Assembly (NCBI GenBank): GCA_902167325.1
Contig: LR632930.1
Location: forward strand, 5,642,001-5,706,000
Direction: 5' to 3'
Source: Chitinophaga pinensis
GTDB lineage: Bacteria > Bacteroidota > Bacteroidia > Chitinophagales > Chitinophagaceae
DNA: 64,000 bases
The translations under genes were made by a program, and so were the position numbers. The notes beneath the pieces were generated by a model that was not told the DNA's origin, did no database searches, and saw nothing but the letters and a program-made list of their open reading frames with translations. Of this stretch, positions 17,830-25,747 are shown piece by piece. Every line of letters starts with the position of its first letter. Positions within the stretch are counted from its first letter, which is position 1.

Positions 17830-18309
17830 TTATTTTTTTGCAGCAGCTGCCTGCTGCAGTATTTGTTTCTTCAGAATAGGAACCTCCAATGCCATGCTCA
17901 AATGCGCCCACATCTGTTTCTTCGGATGCTTCGCCGGAAGCACAACCTGTAGGTTCCGCAATGCAGGATGACGTAACAAATACAAATGATCCGGACCGGT
18001 AAGCTCCGTTTCTTCCAATACAAGGATTTGTAAAGAAGGCATTAGTTCCAGCACCGGTTCTAGTGATGGCATGCTTCCCATCCCCTTCAGCCGCAGCACT
18101 TTTAACTTCGCAAAAGCTCCCAGTGATGCAAGTTGAAGCTTTGGGCTATTAGTTATCTCCAGTTCTTCCACTACCGAATTATCGATACCCGCTTCCTGAA
18201 ATGCCTGAACTGCATCATCCGTATCCGCAGATTGTAATGTCATTTTCGACATTCCGTTTTCCCGGATGCTGATCTTGTAAGTACTTGCATCGTTTTGCTG
18301 AAAACTCAT
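17830..18309 (-). CDS. Leucine-rich-repeat-like hypothetical protein
   Basis: A 159-residue protein without an export signal. The central part has leucine-rich repeat spacing (VVEELEITNSPKLQLASL, LKVLRLKGMGSMPSLEPV, LQILVLEETELTGPDHLYLL, LRNLQVVLPAKHP). The C terminus is QQAAAAKK. Its ATG overlaps the stop of a 48-codon upstream ORF (ATGA), which suggests coupled translation. Transcripts escaping the TPP-riboswitch terminator would run antisense into its 3' end. Function is unknown. Confidence 0.75.
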   Translation of the reverse strand: MSFQQNDASTYKISIRENGMSKMTLQSADTDDAVQAFQEAGIDNSVVEELEITNSPKLQLASLGAFAKLKVLRLKGMGSMPSLEPVLELMPSLQILVLEETELTGPDHLYLLRHPALRNLQVVLPAKHPKKQMWAHLSMALEVPILKKQILQQAAAAKK

Positions 18310-18452
18310 GCTGTTGTATTTGATAAGTTAATTTGAAATTCCAGATCCCATCGAGAAAGAGCATCCATCAAAACGGAGTTTATGCCACAGGCAACTATGG
18401 TAAAGAGGATCAATGCATAAGCGGTTACATACAAAGCGTATATTGGTTTCAT
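18306..18452 (-). CDS. Small membrane protein or lipoprotein coupled to the LRR-like gene
   Basis: A 48-codon ORF starting MKPIYALYVTAYALILFTIV, with one hydrophobic segment ending in IVACG. This fits a transmembrane helix or a lipobox (I-V-A-C). The tail is short and polar (about 27 residues). Its TGA overlaps the ATG of the next gene in an ATGA arrangement, which is strong evidence that it is translated. No family was recognised. Confidence 0.6.
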   Translation of the reverse strand: MKPIYALYVTAYALILFTIVACGINSVLMDALSRWDLEFQINLSNTTA

Positions 18453-18745
18453 CGGCAGGCCGGGTATAGGGAAAAATCAGGGTAATATACAAAAGTTTCG
18501 TTATAGGTGTGTAATGAATTGATTTGTATCAGTATGAACCGTACAATGGTACCTTAAGGTATCCCAACTTTCGAAAACATCTAAACTGCAAAGCGCTCAG
18601 GTTCGAAAATATCTATGCCTTAGTACGATTAGCCTTCGACGTTCCGAAATGCTTAATGCACTGATATTGAATATCTTCTAATGCCAATCACCCACACTTC
18701 CGGTGCGCTTTTTGTATATTAAGGGATAACAAAAAACTCAATATT
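18453..18745. other. Intergenic region with nothing recognisable
   Basis: About 290 bp between two divergent genes, so it should hold both promoters. No exact TAnnTTTG element was found on either strand. AACTTTTG on the minus strand near 18516 is one mismatch away. No RNA motif or repeat was seen. Confidence 0.5.
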
Positions 18746-19519
18746 ATGGCCATCTTAGAATCTCTCATCCCGTTTACCGGAAGGCTAGGCAACATCATTG
18801 CCTACAAGCGTAACGGTAAGCACTGTTTACGCACTGTTCCTGAAACCGTGCGGCAAACTGCTAACACACGCCGGGCTGCCAAAACGTTCGGCGCAGCCAG
18901 CCGCAAAGGCGCCCTTGTACGCAATGCCATCAGGCCGCACCTGGACATCTTCCCCGACCGTATGCTGGTAAACCGCCTCAACAGCTACATTTTAGATGCA
19001 GGCAGAAACAACCACGCAGGCCTGAAAGGATTCCGCTTCAATGGTTACACCGGGTTAAGCAAGTACTTCGGCCCGCCACCTGTATTCACGAAAGACGGCA
19101 GGCTCCATATTCCCCCGCAATGCTTTCAGCGATTTAAAAAAGCCGTCCGCATGGAGATCAAGGTGATCGCTTCCCGGATTGATTTCAGTACCCGTACCAT
19201 AACAGGTACAGACACTGCCGTGCTGAGCATTGATCTGAACGAACGCTTCCAGGACTTCGAAGGTGGGGATATGTGGGTAAACGTACCGGGCAAAGGCACG
19301 CTGGTAGTAGCGTTACAGGTAAAGCAGTTTTTCGAGGATTTTGACATCCGCGACAGGAAGTGCGAAGCAGCAGATATCATCGCCGTTGTAGAAGACCAGC
19401 CAAAGAAAGTGGTGACCACTCCTTCTAATCCCCATAAGCATCTCTCTTACCCGCCACGCACCATCGTTCACATGCCGGTTCCCACTCAACACGCGCAACT
19501 GATCACCCAGCGGGAATAG
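18746..19519 (+). CDS. Hypothetical protein with DUF6266-like N terminus
   Basis: A 257-residue protein. The N terminus (FTGRLGNIIAYKRNGKHCLRTVPETV, then RRAAKTFGAASRKGALVRNAIRP) resembles a group of Bacteroidota proteins that begin with a G-K-x-G-N-x-x-x-Y-x-x-x-G-x-x-x-x-R pattern (DUF6266-like). The remainder shows beta-type alternation (VLSIDLNERFQDFEGGDMWVNVPGKGTLVVALQV). No signal peptide. The family assignment is from memory of the motif and is tentative. Function is unknown. The array of 11-nt repeats lies 150 bp downstream. Confidence 0.75.
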   Translation: MAILESLIPFTGRLGNIIAYKRNGKHCLRTVPETVRQTANTRRAAKTFGAASRKGALVRNAIRPHLDIFPDRMLVNRLNSYILDAGRNNHAGLKGFRFNGYTGLSKYFGPPPVFTKDGRLHIPPQCFQRFKKAVRMEIKVIASRIDFSTRTITGTDTAVLSIDLNERFQDFEGGDMWVNVPGKGTLVVALQVKQFFEDFDIRDRKCEAADIIAVVEDQPKKVVTTPSNPHKHLSYPPRTIVHMPVPTQHAQLITQRE

Positions 19520-19571
19520 CTCATTGCCATAATAGAGAGATTTTGTTATAACTAATTAAATATCAGTAAAT

Positions 19572-19667
19572 ATGGAACCCAAACCTACCCGGCAGGCTAC
19601 TCCTCCGCCAGCCATTGCCATGGGCCATAAGAACCCAATCTCCCCTTCTCCTGCCCGTCATCAGTAA
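19572..19667 (+). CDS. Possible 31-residue proline-rich small protein
   Basis: An ATG at 19572 opens a 31-codon frame (MEPKPTRQATPPPAIAMGHK, then a short Ser/Pro-rich tail ending in RHQ) closed by TAA. It starts 52 nt after the preceding gene, in AT-rich sequence typical of Bacteroidota leaders, and its composition looks coding. No homologue is recognised. The 11-nt repeat array begins 4 nt after its stop. Confidence 0.35.
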   Translation: MEPKPTRQATPPPAIAMGHKNPISPSPARHQ

Positions 19668-19671
19668 AACC

Positions 19672-19836
19672 CCACCTCCGCATCGCATCCGCACCACCTC
19701 CGCATCAAGTCCACCTCATCTCCGAACTTAATTGCAGGTTCACCCGTAGTTGTCCCGCAGATGCTACGTAGATACTACCTTGTAATAAGCTTGTAATAAG
19801 GTAGTAATAAGCTTGTAACTGCATTGTACCCCTTGT
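19672..19836. repeat. Array A: degenerate tandem repeat with exact 11-nt period
   Basis: About fifteen consecutive 11-nt units keep phase. They begin CCACCTCCGCA, TCGCATCCGCA, CCACCTCCGCA (19672-19704). They continue as GTTCACCCGTA, GTTGTCCCGCA, GATGCTACGTA, GATACTACCTT (19738-19781) and end GTAATAAGCTT, GTAATAAGGTA, GTAATAAGCTT, GTAACTGCATT (19782-19825). TACTACCTT (19773-19781) and AAGGTAGTA can pair. The period is not a multiple of three, so it is not coding. It lies between two convergent genes. Confidence 0.8.
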
Positions 19837-19851
19837 CAATAAGTACAATTA

Positions 19852-20250
19852 TCAACCTGCCATCATAATACGGTTTAACTTGTATTTCCCATCCTTACCT
19901 ATACGGAAAGAGAACACGATCACTGATTCAGACATCACCTCCCCGTTTTCTATATGCTTCACTTCATATTTGATCCAGTCGTTAGTAGCCGTTTTCTTCC
20001 CTTTTTTAAACCAGTCCTCGAATGTGCGGGCCTTAAACAGGGCCTCGAATTTCTTTTTCAGCAGGTCGTAGTTGCGGATGTAACTATCGTCCTGCGGGGA
20101 ACCGATGCTGATCTCGAAAGGAAGGGCACAGGCGGTAACAAGGGAATCGGCCTGACGGGCTTTTACCCATTGAACAATCTGGTCGCGGCTCTGAGCCGAG
20201 GCGGAGAGCGTGAGGAAAAAGCAGGATATGGTGAAGAAGATGGCTTTCAT
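19852..20250 (-). CDS. Small secreted hypothetical protein
   Basis: A 132-residue product from the ATG at 20250, giving a clean signal peptide (MKAIFFTISCFFLTLSASAQ). A longer frame to 20292 would overlap the upstream gene and hide the signal. The mature part contains RNYDLLKKKFEALFKARTFEDWFKKGKK and a C-terminal strand pair (SVIVFSFRIGKDGKYKLNRIM). No family was recognised. It follows the membrane protein gene by 19 bp and is probably co-transcribed with it. Confidence 0.75.
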   Translation of the reverse strand: MKAIFFTISCFFLTLSASAQSRDQIVQWVKARQADSLVTACALPFEISIGSPQDDSYIRNYDLLKKKFEALFKARTFEDWFKKGKKTATNDWIKYEVKHIENGEVMSESVIVFSFRIGKDGKYKLNRIMMAG

Positions 20251-20269
20251 GGAGTGAATTTTCGTGAGA

Positions 20270-20683
20270 TTAACGCTCATCGGGGTATACAAAGTATTTT
20301 AGGCTGTCGGGGTAAGGGAGACGGAAGCCCTCGAAATCCTGCCGGTACAGGAGCAGCAGACTGTTTTCGGGATCTGTGGTATCTACAGCAATGGGCAATG
20401 GACGGCCCGGCACAATGGATTTCCATTCCTCCGGAACAAACAACCACCGCACTGCGGCATATGCTTTACCTTCAAAAGTGTAATGATAGGTTATCCGGTC
20501 GCGCTTCTTAACGCCCCGCTCGTCAATTTCCACGACGGTTCCGGAGGTGAGGGCATGGTTCTCTCTGAGACTTCGTTCAAGGATGTTTTCACGTACATTA
20601 ACGTAAATGAGGAAGCCTGCCAGTAAAACGAAGAAAATGGGAAGTCCCCACAGGAGACTTTTGGCGCCGGAACGTGTAGTCAT
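20270..20683 (-). CDS. Hypothetical single-span membrane protein
   Basis: A 137-residue protein with one N-terminal transmembrane segment (LLWGLPIFFVLLAGFLIYVNV, residues 10-30) and an outer soluble part. That part has a beta-barrel-like pattern (SGTVVEIDERGVKKRDRITYHYTFEGKAYAAVRW, then VPGRPLPIAVDTTDPENSLLL), similar in style to DUF3592-type proteins. Function is unknown. First gene of a two-gene unit. Confidence 0.75.
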   Translation of the reverse strand: MTTRSGAKSLLWGLPIFFVLLAGFLIYVNVRENILERSLRENHALTSGTVVEIDERGVKKRDRITYHYTFEGKAYAAVRWLFVPEEWKSIVPGRPLPIAVDTTDPENSLLLLYRQDFEGFRLPYPDSLKYFVYPDER

Positions 20684-20880
20684 AGAGGTTGGGGGTTGTG
20701 TAGTTCAATAAATCAGGGTCACAACATGGGCACGGGACACCCTCAAACATATCACAATCTCCCCATATTACAAACTTCCCTTCAACAAAACGCCCTACTT
20801 ATCAGTTATATTAGCAGCCATCTCCCAAATTTTAATGTAATTCTAATATGCGGGGGAGCCTCATTTTCTTATTTTACGCC

Positions 20881-21990
20881 ATGCCAAATAAAAATTTACT
20901 CTACCGCAAATGGAACATTTCGCTCCCCCTTTGGACGCTTATCTGCCCAATCATCGGAGCCTGTTTCCTCGCTATTGCGGGTGAAAATGTAGGCGGATGG
21001 TTTGCCGCTATACTGGGCATTTCGCTCATCAGCGTTGTGCTTTCCGCCGTACACCTTGCCGAAGTAGTAGCCCATAAAGTGGGCGAGCCATACGGTACCC
21101 TCATCCTCGCCCTCGCCATCACGGTCATAGAAGTATCCCTCATCGTTTCCATGATGCTCACCAACAAGGACGCCGGCTCGGCCACCCTCGCACGAGACAC
21201 CGTGTTTGCCGCTATCATGCTCATTAACACGGGCATCATCGGCATCTGCCTCCTATGGGGTGGCTACCTCTTCAAAGAACAGGCGTACATCAAACAGGGC
21301 GTTTCCGCCGCATTGATGACCCTCACTGCCATCTCCGTACTCACACTCGTACTGCCTAATTATACCACCACCACTCCCGGCCCTGTATATTCATCCAGCC
21401 AGCTCGTATTTGTAGCCATCATCTCGCTGGTGTTGTATGGCGGGTTCGTATCCGTACAAACCGTCCGCCACCGCGACTACTTCCTGCCTGAAGATGCGCC
21501 TGCAGATGAAAACCACCACGCAGCGCCCCCTTCCGGATTGACCACCTTCATCAGTCTCACCGTGCTGGTAATTTCTCTGGCCGTGGTAGTGCTGCTGTCG
21601 AAGAAGCTGTCTCCCACCATCGAGGGCATAGTGATGGACCTCGGCGCTCCCAAGAGCCTCGTAGGCGTTATCATCGCCGCAGTGATCCTTATGCCGGAAG
21701 GCCTCGCTGCCATCCGTGCTGCCCGTAAAAACAGGCTGCAAACCAGTTTGAACCTGGCATTGGGTTCCGCACTGGCATCTATCGGTCTTACCATCCCTGC
21801 CGTAGCCGTTGTGGCACACTTTGCCGGACTTCAGGTAACACTGGGGATCGATACCAAATCAACATTATTGCTATTGCTGTCGCTTTTCACCATCAGTATA
21901 TCGTTTAATGCAGGGCGCACCAACATCCAGCAGGGCATTGTGCTGCTGGTGATACTGGCTACCTATCTTTTTACAACGATTGTACCGTAG
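20881..21990 (+). CDS. chaA: Calcium/cation-proton antiporter, ChaA type
   Basis: Inner-membrane antiporter of the CaCA superfamily. About eleven hydrophobic helices flank the family acidic motifs: AEVVAHKVGEPYGTLILALAITVIEVSL in the first half and ILMPEGLAAIRAARKNRLQTSLNLALGSALASIGLTIPAV in the second. FTISISFNAGRTN near the end matches E. coli ChaA. The length is 369 residues from ATG 20881; an upstream ATG at 20848 adds 11 residues. Ion specificity (Ca2+, Na+ or K+) is inferred from the family. Confidence 0.92.
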   Translation: MPNKNLLYRKWNISLPLWTLICPIIGACFLAIAGENVGGWFAAILGISLISVVLSAVHLAEVVAHKVGEPYGTLILALAITVIEVSLIVSMMLTNKDAGSATLARDTVFAAIMLINTGIIGICLLWGGYLFKEQAYIKQGVSAALMTLTAISVLTLVLPNYTTTTPGPVYSSSQLVFVAIISLVLYGGFVSVQTVRHRDYFLPEDAPADENHHAAPPSGLTTFISLTVLVISLAVVVLLSKKLSPTIEGIVMDLGAPKSLVGVIIAAVILMPEGLAAIRAARKNRLQTSLNLALGSALASIGLTIPAVAVVAHFAGLQVTLGIDTKSTLLLLLSLFTISISFNAGRTNIQQGIVLLVILATYLFTTIVP

Positions 21991-22383
21991 CTACAGGAGA
22001 TTCCATTCCTCCGCCAGCTCGCGGGCGGCCTGGGCAGTGTCATCATAGATCTCACCCGGAGTGGGGTCTGTAGCGATACGTAGCAGCAGCGCCAGCAGGT
22101 TAGTGTCGCTTAGCGGGGCACGGGCTTTTTCGAGGAGATAAATACAATTGGTTTTCCAGATGTTATCGTCTGACCGGAACACCTCACAGAATTCTGCACC
22201 CAGCTCGTGGATGTAGGGCATGAGGTAATTGTAGATGGGATTGAAGTGGGGGGAGTTGATATCCTGCAGCCATTCCAGCAAAGCCATGGCATAAGGCCGG
22301 GCTTTTGACCACTCCGTTCGCCGGAGCAGCTTAATAGCTTCTTCGTCGCTTTTATGAGCAGGCACGAAAGGCGGATATTTCAT
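21991..22383 (-). CDS. DUF5071-like protein
   Basis: A 130-residue helical protein. The segment LRRTEWSKARPYAMALLEWLQDINSPHFNPIYNYLMPYI resembles DUF5071 proteins, which contain a similar LLxWLQDxNxP block. Function is unknown. Its stop codon abuts that of chaA with no base between them (TAG then CTA), so the two transcripts must overlap at their 3' ends. Confidence 0.75.
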   Translation of the reverse strand: MKYPPFVPAHKSDEEAIKLLRRTEWSKARPYAMALLEWLQDINSPHFNPIYNYLMPYIHELGAEFCEVFRSDDNIWKTNCIYLLEKARAPLSDTNLLALLLRIATDPTPGEIYDDTAQAARELAEEWNLL

Positions 22384-22405
22384 ACCGGAATTTACGCCGG
22401 TTTTC

Positions 22406-23203
22406 TCAGAATTTAATGGTAAAATGCTGTTTGATTTTGAAATCGGGGCTAACGAAGGCGATGCCGATAAAGAACAGATCGATGGTGGTGGTAACGGAAG
22501 GATGGGCCTTCACCGTTTCCCAGGCACGCTCCATCCCGGGGGTCCAGTGAACATCGTCGAAAATCACTACGCCGGATGCCGGCAGGTAGGGCAGGCATTC
22601 TTCGAAATACCGTACTGTAGGCTCTTCGCGGTGGTTACCGTCGATATACACAATATCGGGCTGCGGCATCTGCTGCAGTACCCCTGCCAGTTCGGTATCG
22701 AAGTTGCCGGTGTGCTGGCGGATGTTATCCAGTCCGAGGGAAGAAAAGTTCATTTTAGCCAGTGCGGCGATGTTGGGGCACCCTTCAATGGTATGCACCG
22801 TAGCGCCGGCTGATGCCATATAGGCGGTGGAGAGGCCCAGGGAGGTACCCAGCTCCAGCACATTACGGGCACCGAGGTGCTGCACGAGGCGGTAAAAGAG
22901 CTGCCCGAATTTTGGGGGCTTGGCCGCATGGCGTGCAATATCGCTGATGCGGCGGGAATTGGAAGCTCCGGTGAGCGATCCCGCACCGAGGTCAGTCACC
23001 TGCACCACATTTTTGCTCTGCAGCAATCTTGTACGCAGCAACTCGATCGGCTCATATGCCGGAAGGAAGCCTTTTTTGTTCAGCACTTCTTCTACCAGCG
23101 TAAAAACGAATGGCGAATGCACATCGTGCCGGTTGCCCGCCGTTAAATAATAACGGATAAATTTCTTTGCCAGTGCCGCCTGATGCCGTATGCTCAATGT
23201 CAA
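22406..23203 (-). CDS. Class I SAM-dependent methyltransferase (O-methyltransferase-like)
   Basis: A 265-residue cytoplasmic protein. The SAM-binding motif NVLELGTSLGLSTAYMA (near residue 114) is followed by the acidic VHTIEGCPN strand end and by DIVYIDGNHREEPTVRYFEECLPYLPASGVVIFDDVHWTPGMERAWE. The last part is the metal-site and active-site region of catechol-O-methyltransferase-like enzymes. The N terminus (ALAKKFIRYYLTAGNRHDVHSPFVFTLVEEVL) is characteristic of a Bacteroidota subgroup. Substrate is unknown. It is 22 bp upstream of the DUF5071-like gene on the same strand. Confidence 0.88.
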   Translation of the reverse strand: MTLSIRHQAALAKKFIRYYLTAGNRHDVHSPFVFTLVEEVLNKKGFLPAYEPIELLRTRLLQSKNVVQVTDLGAGSLTGASNSRRISDIARHAAKPPKFGQLFYRLVQHLGARNVLELGTSLGLSTAYMASAGATVHTIEGCPNIAALAKMNFSSLGLDNIRQHTGNFDTELAGVLQQMPQPDIVYIDGNHREEPTVRYFEECLPYLPASGVVIFDDVHWTPGMERAWETVKAHPSVTTTIDLFFIGIAFVSPDFKIKQHFTIKF

Positions 23204-23330
23204 TATGTTTTAACCCGAAACCGGGGGTAATTCAGCCGCCAAAGGTATAAAAAAGGGCTAATACGATGATCCGCTTTTATTGACTATGGGTTATGCAGTA
23301 AAAATTATCACTATCTTTACATGTTGGAAC

Positions 23331-23338
23331 TATTTTTG
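23331..23338 (+). promoter_or_regulatory. Candidate -7 promoter element
   Basis: TATTTTTG fits the TAnnTTTG consensus and lies 50 nt before the ATG of the next gene. A second near-match, TATCTTTA, is at 23312. No good -33 element was seen for either. Confidence 0.35.
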
Positions 23339-23388
23339 GCATTATATTTTCTTTAAGGTTTTCTTAACATAAAAAGGACATTACAAGC

Positions 23389-24624
23389 ATGCTCAAGCTA
23401 ATCAGATGGATGATGCCATTTGCGATGACAGGATTTGTGACGCTGACCGCATCTGCGCAAGACCCTACCCCCCCGCAGCCGGATCTCAAACCGCCGCAGG
23501 TAAAGGGCGCCGATACGACCATCAAGAAAATAATGGAAGATCTCCAGAAAGTGGCCGACAGCGACAAACAGAACGCGAAAGCCATCGAACAGCTTTCCCT
23601 GGGCAGGGAACTGGACAATATCACCAAGTACGACCTGATCAAGAACAACCTGATCCAGGCCGCAGAAACCTACTATCTCCTCAATAAGAAGATAATTGAC
23701 CTCAAATCCAGGACCACCACCTCCAACCTCGACGTATTCATTACCTCGCTGAACAACCCCGAAAGTAAAGAACTGGGCTTCTCCCTCAGCGACCGTGTCG
23801 TGGAACTGGTGGAAAAAATCATCCTGAAAGGCAAAAACGATAAGAACGAACGCAATACCAAACTGGTGGAATCTACCAAATCCATCATCAACAGCCCCAT
23901 CTTCAAATCCTTCACCTCCCTCACACCCCCGCTGGCCATCGCCAGCTCGGTGATGAACTTCCTCCACAGCGTGAGCCAGTCTAACAAGGCCATCAACCAC
24001 AAACTGTTGCAGGAATTCGAGAAGGAACTGAATAAATACGTGATCTACTACACCGCTCTTAACGATGCGAACCAGAAGTTCGAGTTCGGGCTGAACTTTA
24101 ATAAAGACCAGCTCTCTCTCCTGCAGGATAACATGTACGATCACCTGGCCTTCACTTCGCAGGTACTGAAAATGCCCCTGCCTGCCCGTGGCAACAAAAC
24201 CATCGCAGAATCACTGAACGATTACTTCATCGATTTCAGGAAAGATAAAGTGATCGATTTCTTCGCCAAGATGGAAACACAATACACCAAAGGCGGCAAG
24301 ATCAATTACGAAGGCCTCCTTCGCGATAATCCCAATCTGAAAGAAGCCAACAACCAGCTGGAAGATCTTGTACTCATGACCAAACGTTTCGAGAACCTGT
24401 ATAACGAATATTTCAGTTTGCTCGACTCCTATTACACCAAGGTGAACCACTCCCTCCGCCTCGCACAGGATAATGCCCTGGCCGACCGTGGTATCGTGGA
24501 AGCCAAGCAGAACGAGTTCCGCGGCCTGAAGAACGAAGCCGTACAGGAAATACAGGCCTCCATTAACATGCGCGAGCTGCTCCTCAACGTCGATAAAATC
24601 AAATACCGCTACCGGATATTCTAA
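23389..24624 (+). CDS. Secreted helical hypothetical protein
   Basis: A 411-residue protein with a signal peptide (MLKLIRWMMPFAMTGFVTLTASAQ) and a short Pro-rich linker (DPTPPQPDLKPPQV). A long, almost entirely helical, Lys/Asn/Glu-rich body follows with coiled-coil character (ADTTIKKIMEDLQKVADSDK, NLIQAAETYYLLNKKIIDL, FENLYNEYFSLLDSYYTKV). No enzyme motif or named domain was recognised. Monocistronic, with its own strong terminator. Confidence 0.85.
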   Translation: MLKLIRWMMPFAMTGFVTLTASAQDPTPPQPDLKPPQVKGADTTIKKIMEDLQKVADSDKQNAKAIEQLSLGRELDNITKYDLIKNNLIQAAETYYLLNKKIIDLKSRTTTSNLDVFITSLNNPESKELGFSLSDRVVELVEKIILKGKNDKNERNTKLVESTKSIINSPIFKSFTSLTPPLAIASSVMNFLHSVSQSNKAINHKLLQEFEKELNKYVIYYTALNDANQKFEFGLNFNKDQLSLLQDNMYDHLAFTSQVLKMPLPARGNKTIAESLNDYFIDFRKDKVIDFFAKMETQYTKGGKINYEGLLRDNPNLKEANNQLEDLVLMTKRFENLYNEYFSLLDSYYTKVNHSLRLAQDNALADRGIVEAKQNEFRGLKNEAVQEIQASINMRELLLNVDKIKYRYRIF

Positions 24625-24652
24625 TCTCCGGTATACGGCAAACACGATATGG

Positions 24653-24687
24653 ATTACGAACGGTCAAAAGCCGTTCGTAATTTTTTT
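24653..24687 (+). terminator. Intrinsic terminator before oxyR
   Basis: An 11-bp perfect stem (24653-24663 with 24671-24681, 7-nt loop) runs into a seven-T tract. Confidence 0.93.
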
Positions 24688-24704
24688 ATAGGGATACCCC
24701 TATA
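24687..24704. promoter_or_regulatory. Candidate OxyR operator dyad
   Basis: A perfect inverted repeat TATAGGG-ATAC-CCCTATA sits 33 bp before the oxyR start, directly after the preceding terminator. Its ATAG...CTAT half-sites recall the OxyR consensus (ATAG-n7-CTAT), though here the spacing is 8. LysR-type regulators usually bind such dyads upstream of their own gene. Binding is inferred. Confidence 0.45.
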
Positions 24705-24737
24705 CTCCCGTAACTTGCAATAGATTTTACCAATATC

Positions 24738-25688
24738 ATGACAACGGTTCAACTGGAATATGTAGTAGCGGTAGATACGCACCGGAGCTTTGTTACCGCC
24801 GCGGAGAAATGCTTTGTGACCCAGCCTACGCTGAGTATGCAGATCCAAAAACTGGAAGACGAACTGGGCATTAAGCTCTTCGACAGGAGCAAACTGCCCG
24901 TGGTGCCCACGGAAATTGGCTCTGCCGTTATTGCCCAGGCACGCATCATCATCAAGGAAAATGCGCGCATCCGGGAAATCATCGCCGACCGTAAAAAGGA
25001 AATTCAGGGCACCCTCAAAGTAGGCATCATCCCCACCCTCGCCCCATACCTCCTGCCCCGGGTACTTACTTCTTTCCTGAAGAAATTCCCCAAAGTAAAG
25101 CTCGAAGTATGGGAATACTCCACCGAACAGATCATTACCCTGCTGCGGCAGGAGCAGCTCGATTGCGGACTGCTCGCCACCCCGCTGCATAACCAGCACC
25201 TCGAAGAGCATCCCCTCTTTTATGAGAACTTCGTTGTATACGCCGCCAAAAGCAATAAACTGACAGAAAAAAAACTGGTAGATGCGGGTGAGCTGGATGC
25301 CAAAGACATCTGGGTGCTTAACGAAGGCCATTGCATGCGCAACCAGGTACTCAACATCTGTCATGATAAATTTGGCATGGGTGAATTCAAGAACCTCGAA
25401 TACAATACCGGCAGCGTGGAAACACTGAAACGCATGGTGGAACTGAACGAGGGGTATACCATCCTGCCCGAACTGAGCCTGCAGGATCTGTCTGCCAAAC
25501 AAATGAATATGGTCCGCTTCTTTAAGGCCCCCGAACCGGTTCGCGAGATCAGCCTCGTGACACACCGATACTTCATCAAACAGGCGCTGATAGAGGCTTT
25601 CCGTAAAGAGATTCTGGCCAGCGTACCCGATAAGATGAAAGTCCGTAAAACACGGAAGGTGATCGACATCCTGCTGGAAAAACCTTAA
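24738..25688 (+). CDS. oxyR: Hydrogen-peroxide-sensing LysR-type activator OxyR
   Basis: A 316-residue LysR-family regulator. The N-terminal winged helix-turn-helix (SFVTAAEKCFVTQPTLSMQIQKLEDELGIKLFDR, residues 17-50) is followed by a substrate-binding-like domain. The redox pair is exact: GHCMRNQVLNIC puts cysteines at 199 and 208, the same numbering and spacing as in E. coli OxyR, where they form the peroxide-triggered disulfide. No peroxidase or catalase gene is adjacent, so its targets apart from possible autoregulation lie elsewhere. Confidence 0.95.
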   Translation: MTTVQLEYVVAVDTHRSFVTAAEKCFVTQPTLSMQIQKLEDELGIKLFDRSKLPVVPTEIGSAVIAQARIIIKENARIREIIADRKKEIQGTLKVGIIPTLAPYLLPRVLTSFLKKFPKVKLEVWEYSTEQIITLLRQEQLDCGLLATPLHNQHLEEHPLFYENFVVYAAKSNKLTEKKLVDAGELDAKDIWVLNEGHCMRNQVLNICHDKFGMGEFKNLEYNTGSVETLKRMVELNEGYTILPELSLQDLSAKQMNMVRFFKAPEPVREISLVTHRYFIKQALIEAFRKEILASVPDKMKVRKTRKVIDILLEKP

Positions 25689-25747
25689 CTTGTGTTTGCC
25701 CGGACTGCCCTCCCGCCACGCAGCCCCGGCCTCCGATCCCCACGTTT

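Noticed and set aside
17661-17879. 72-codon plus-strand frame after the TPP riboswitch
   Set aside because: It starts inside the aptamer core, runs through the terminator hairpin and into the antisense gene; no thiamine-related similarity.
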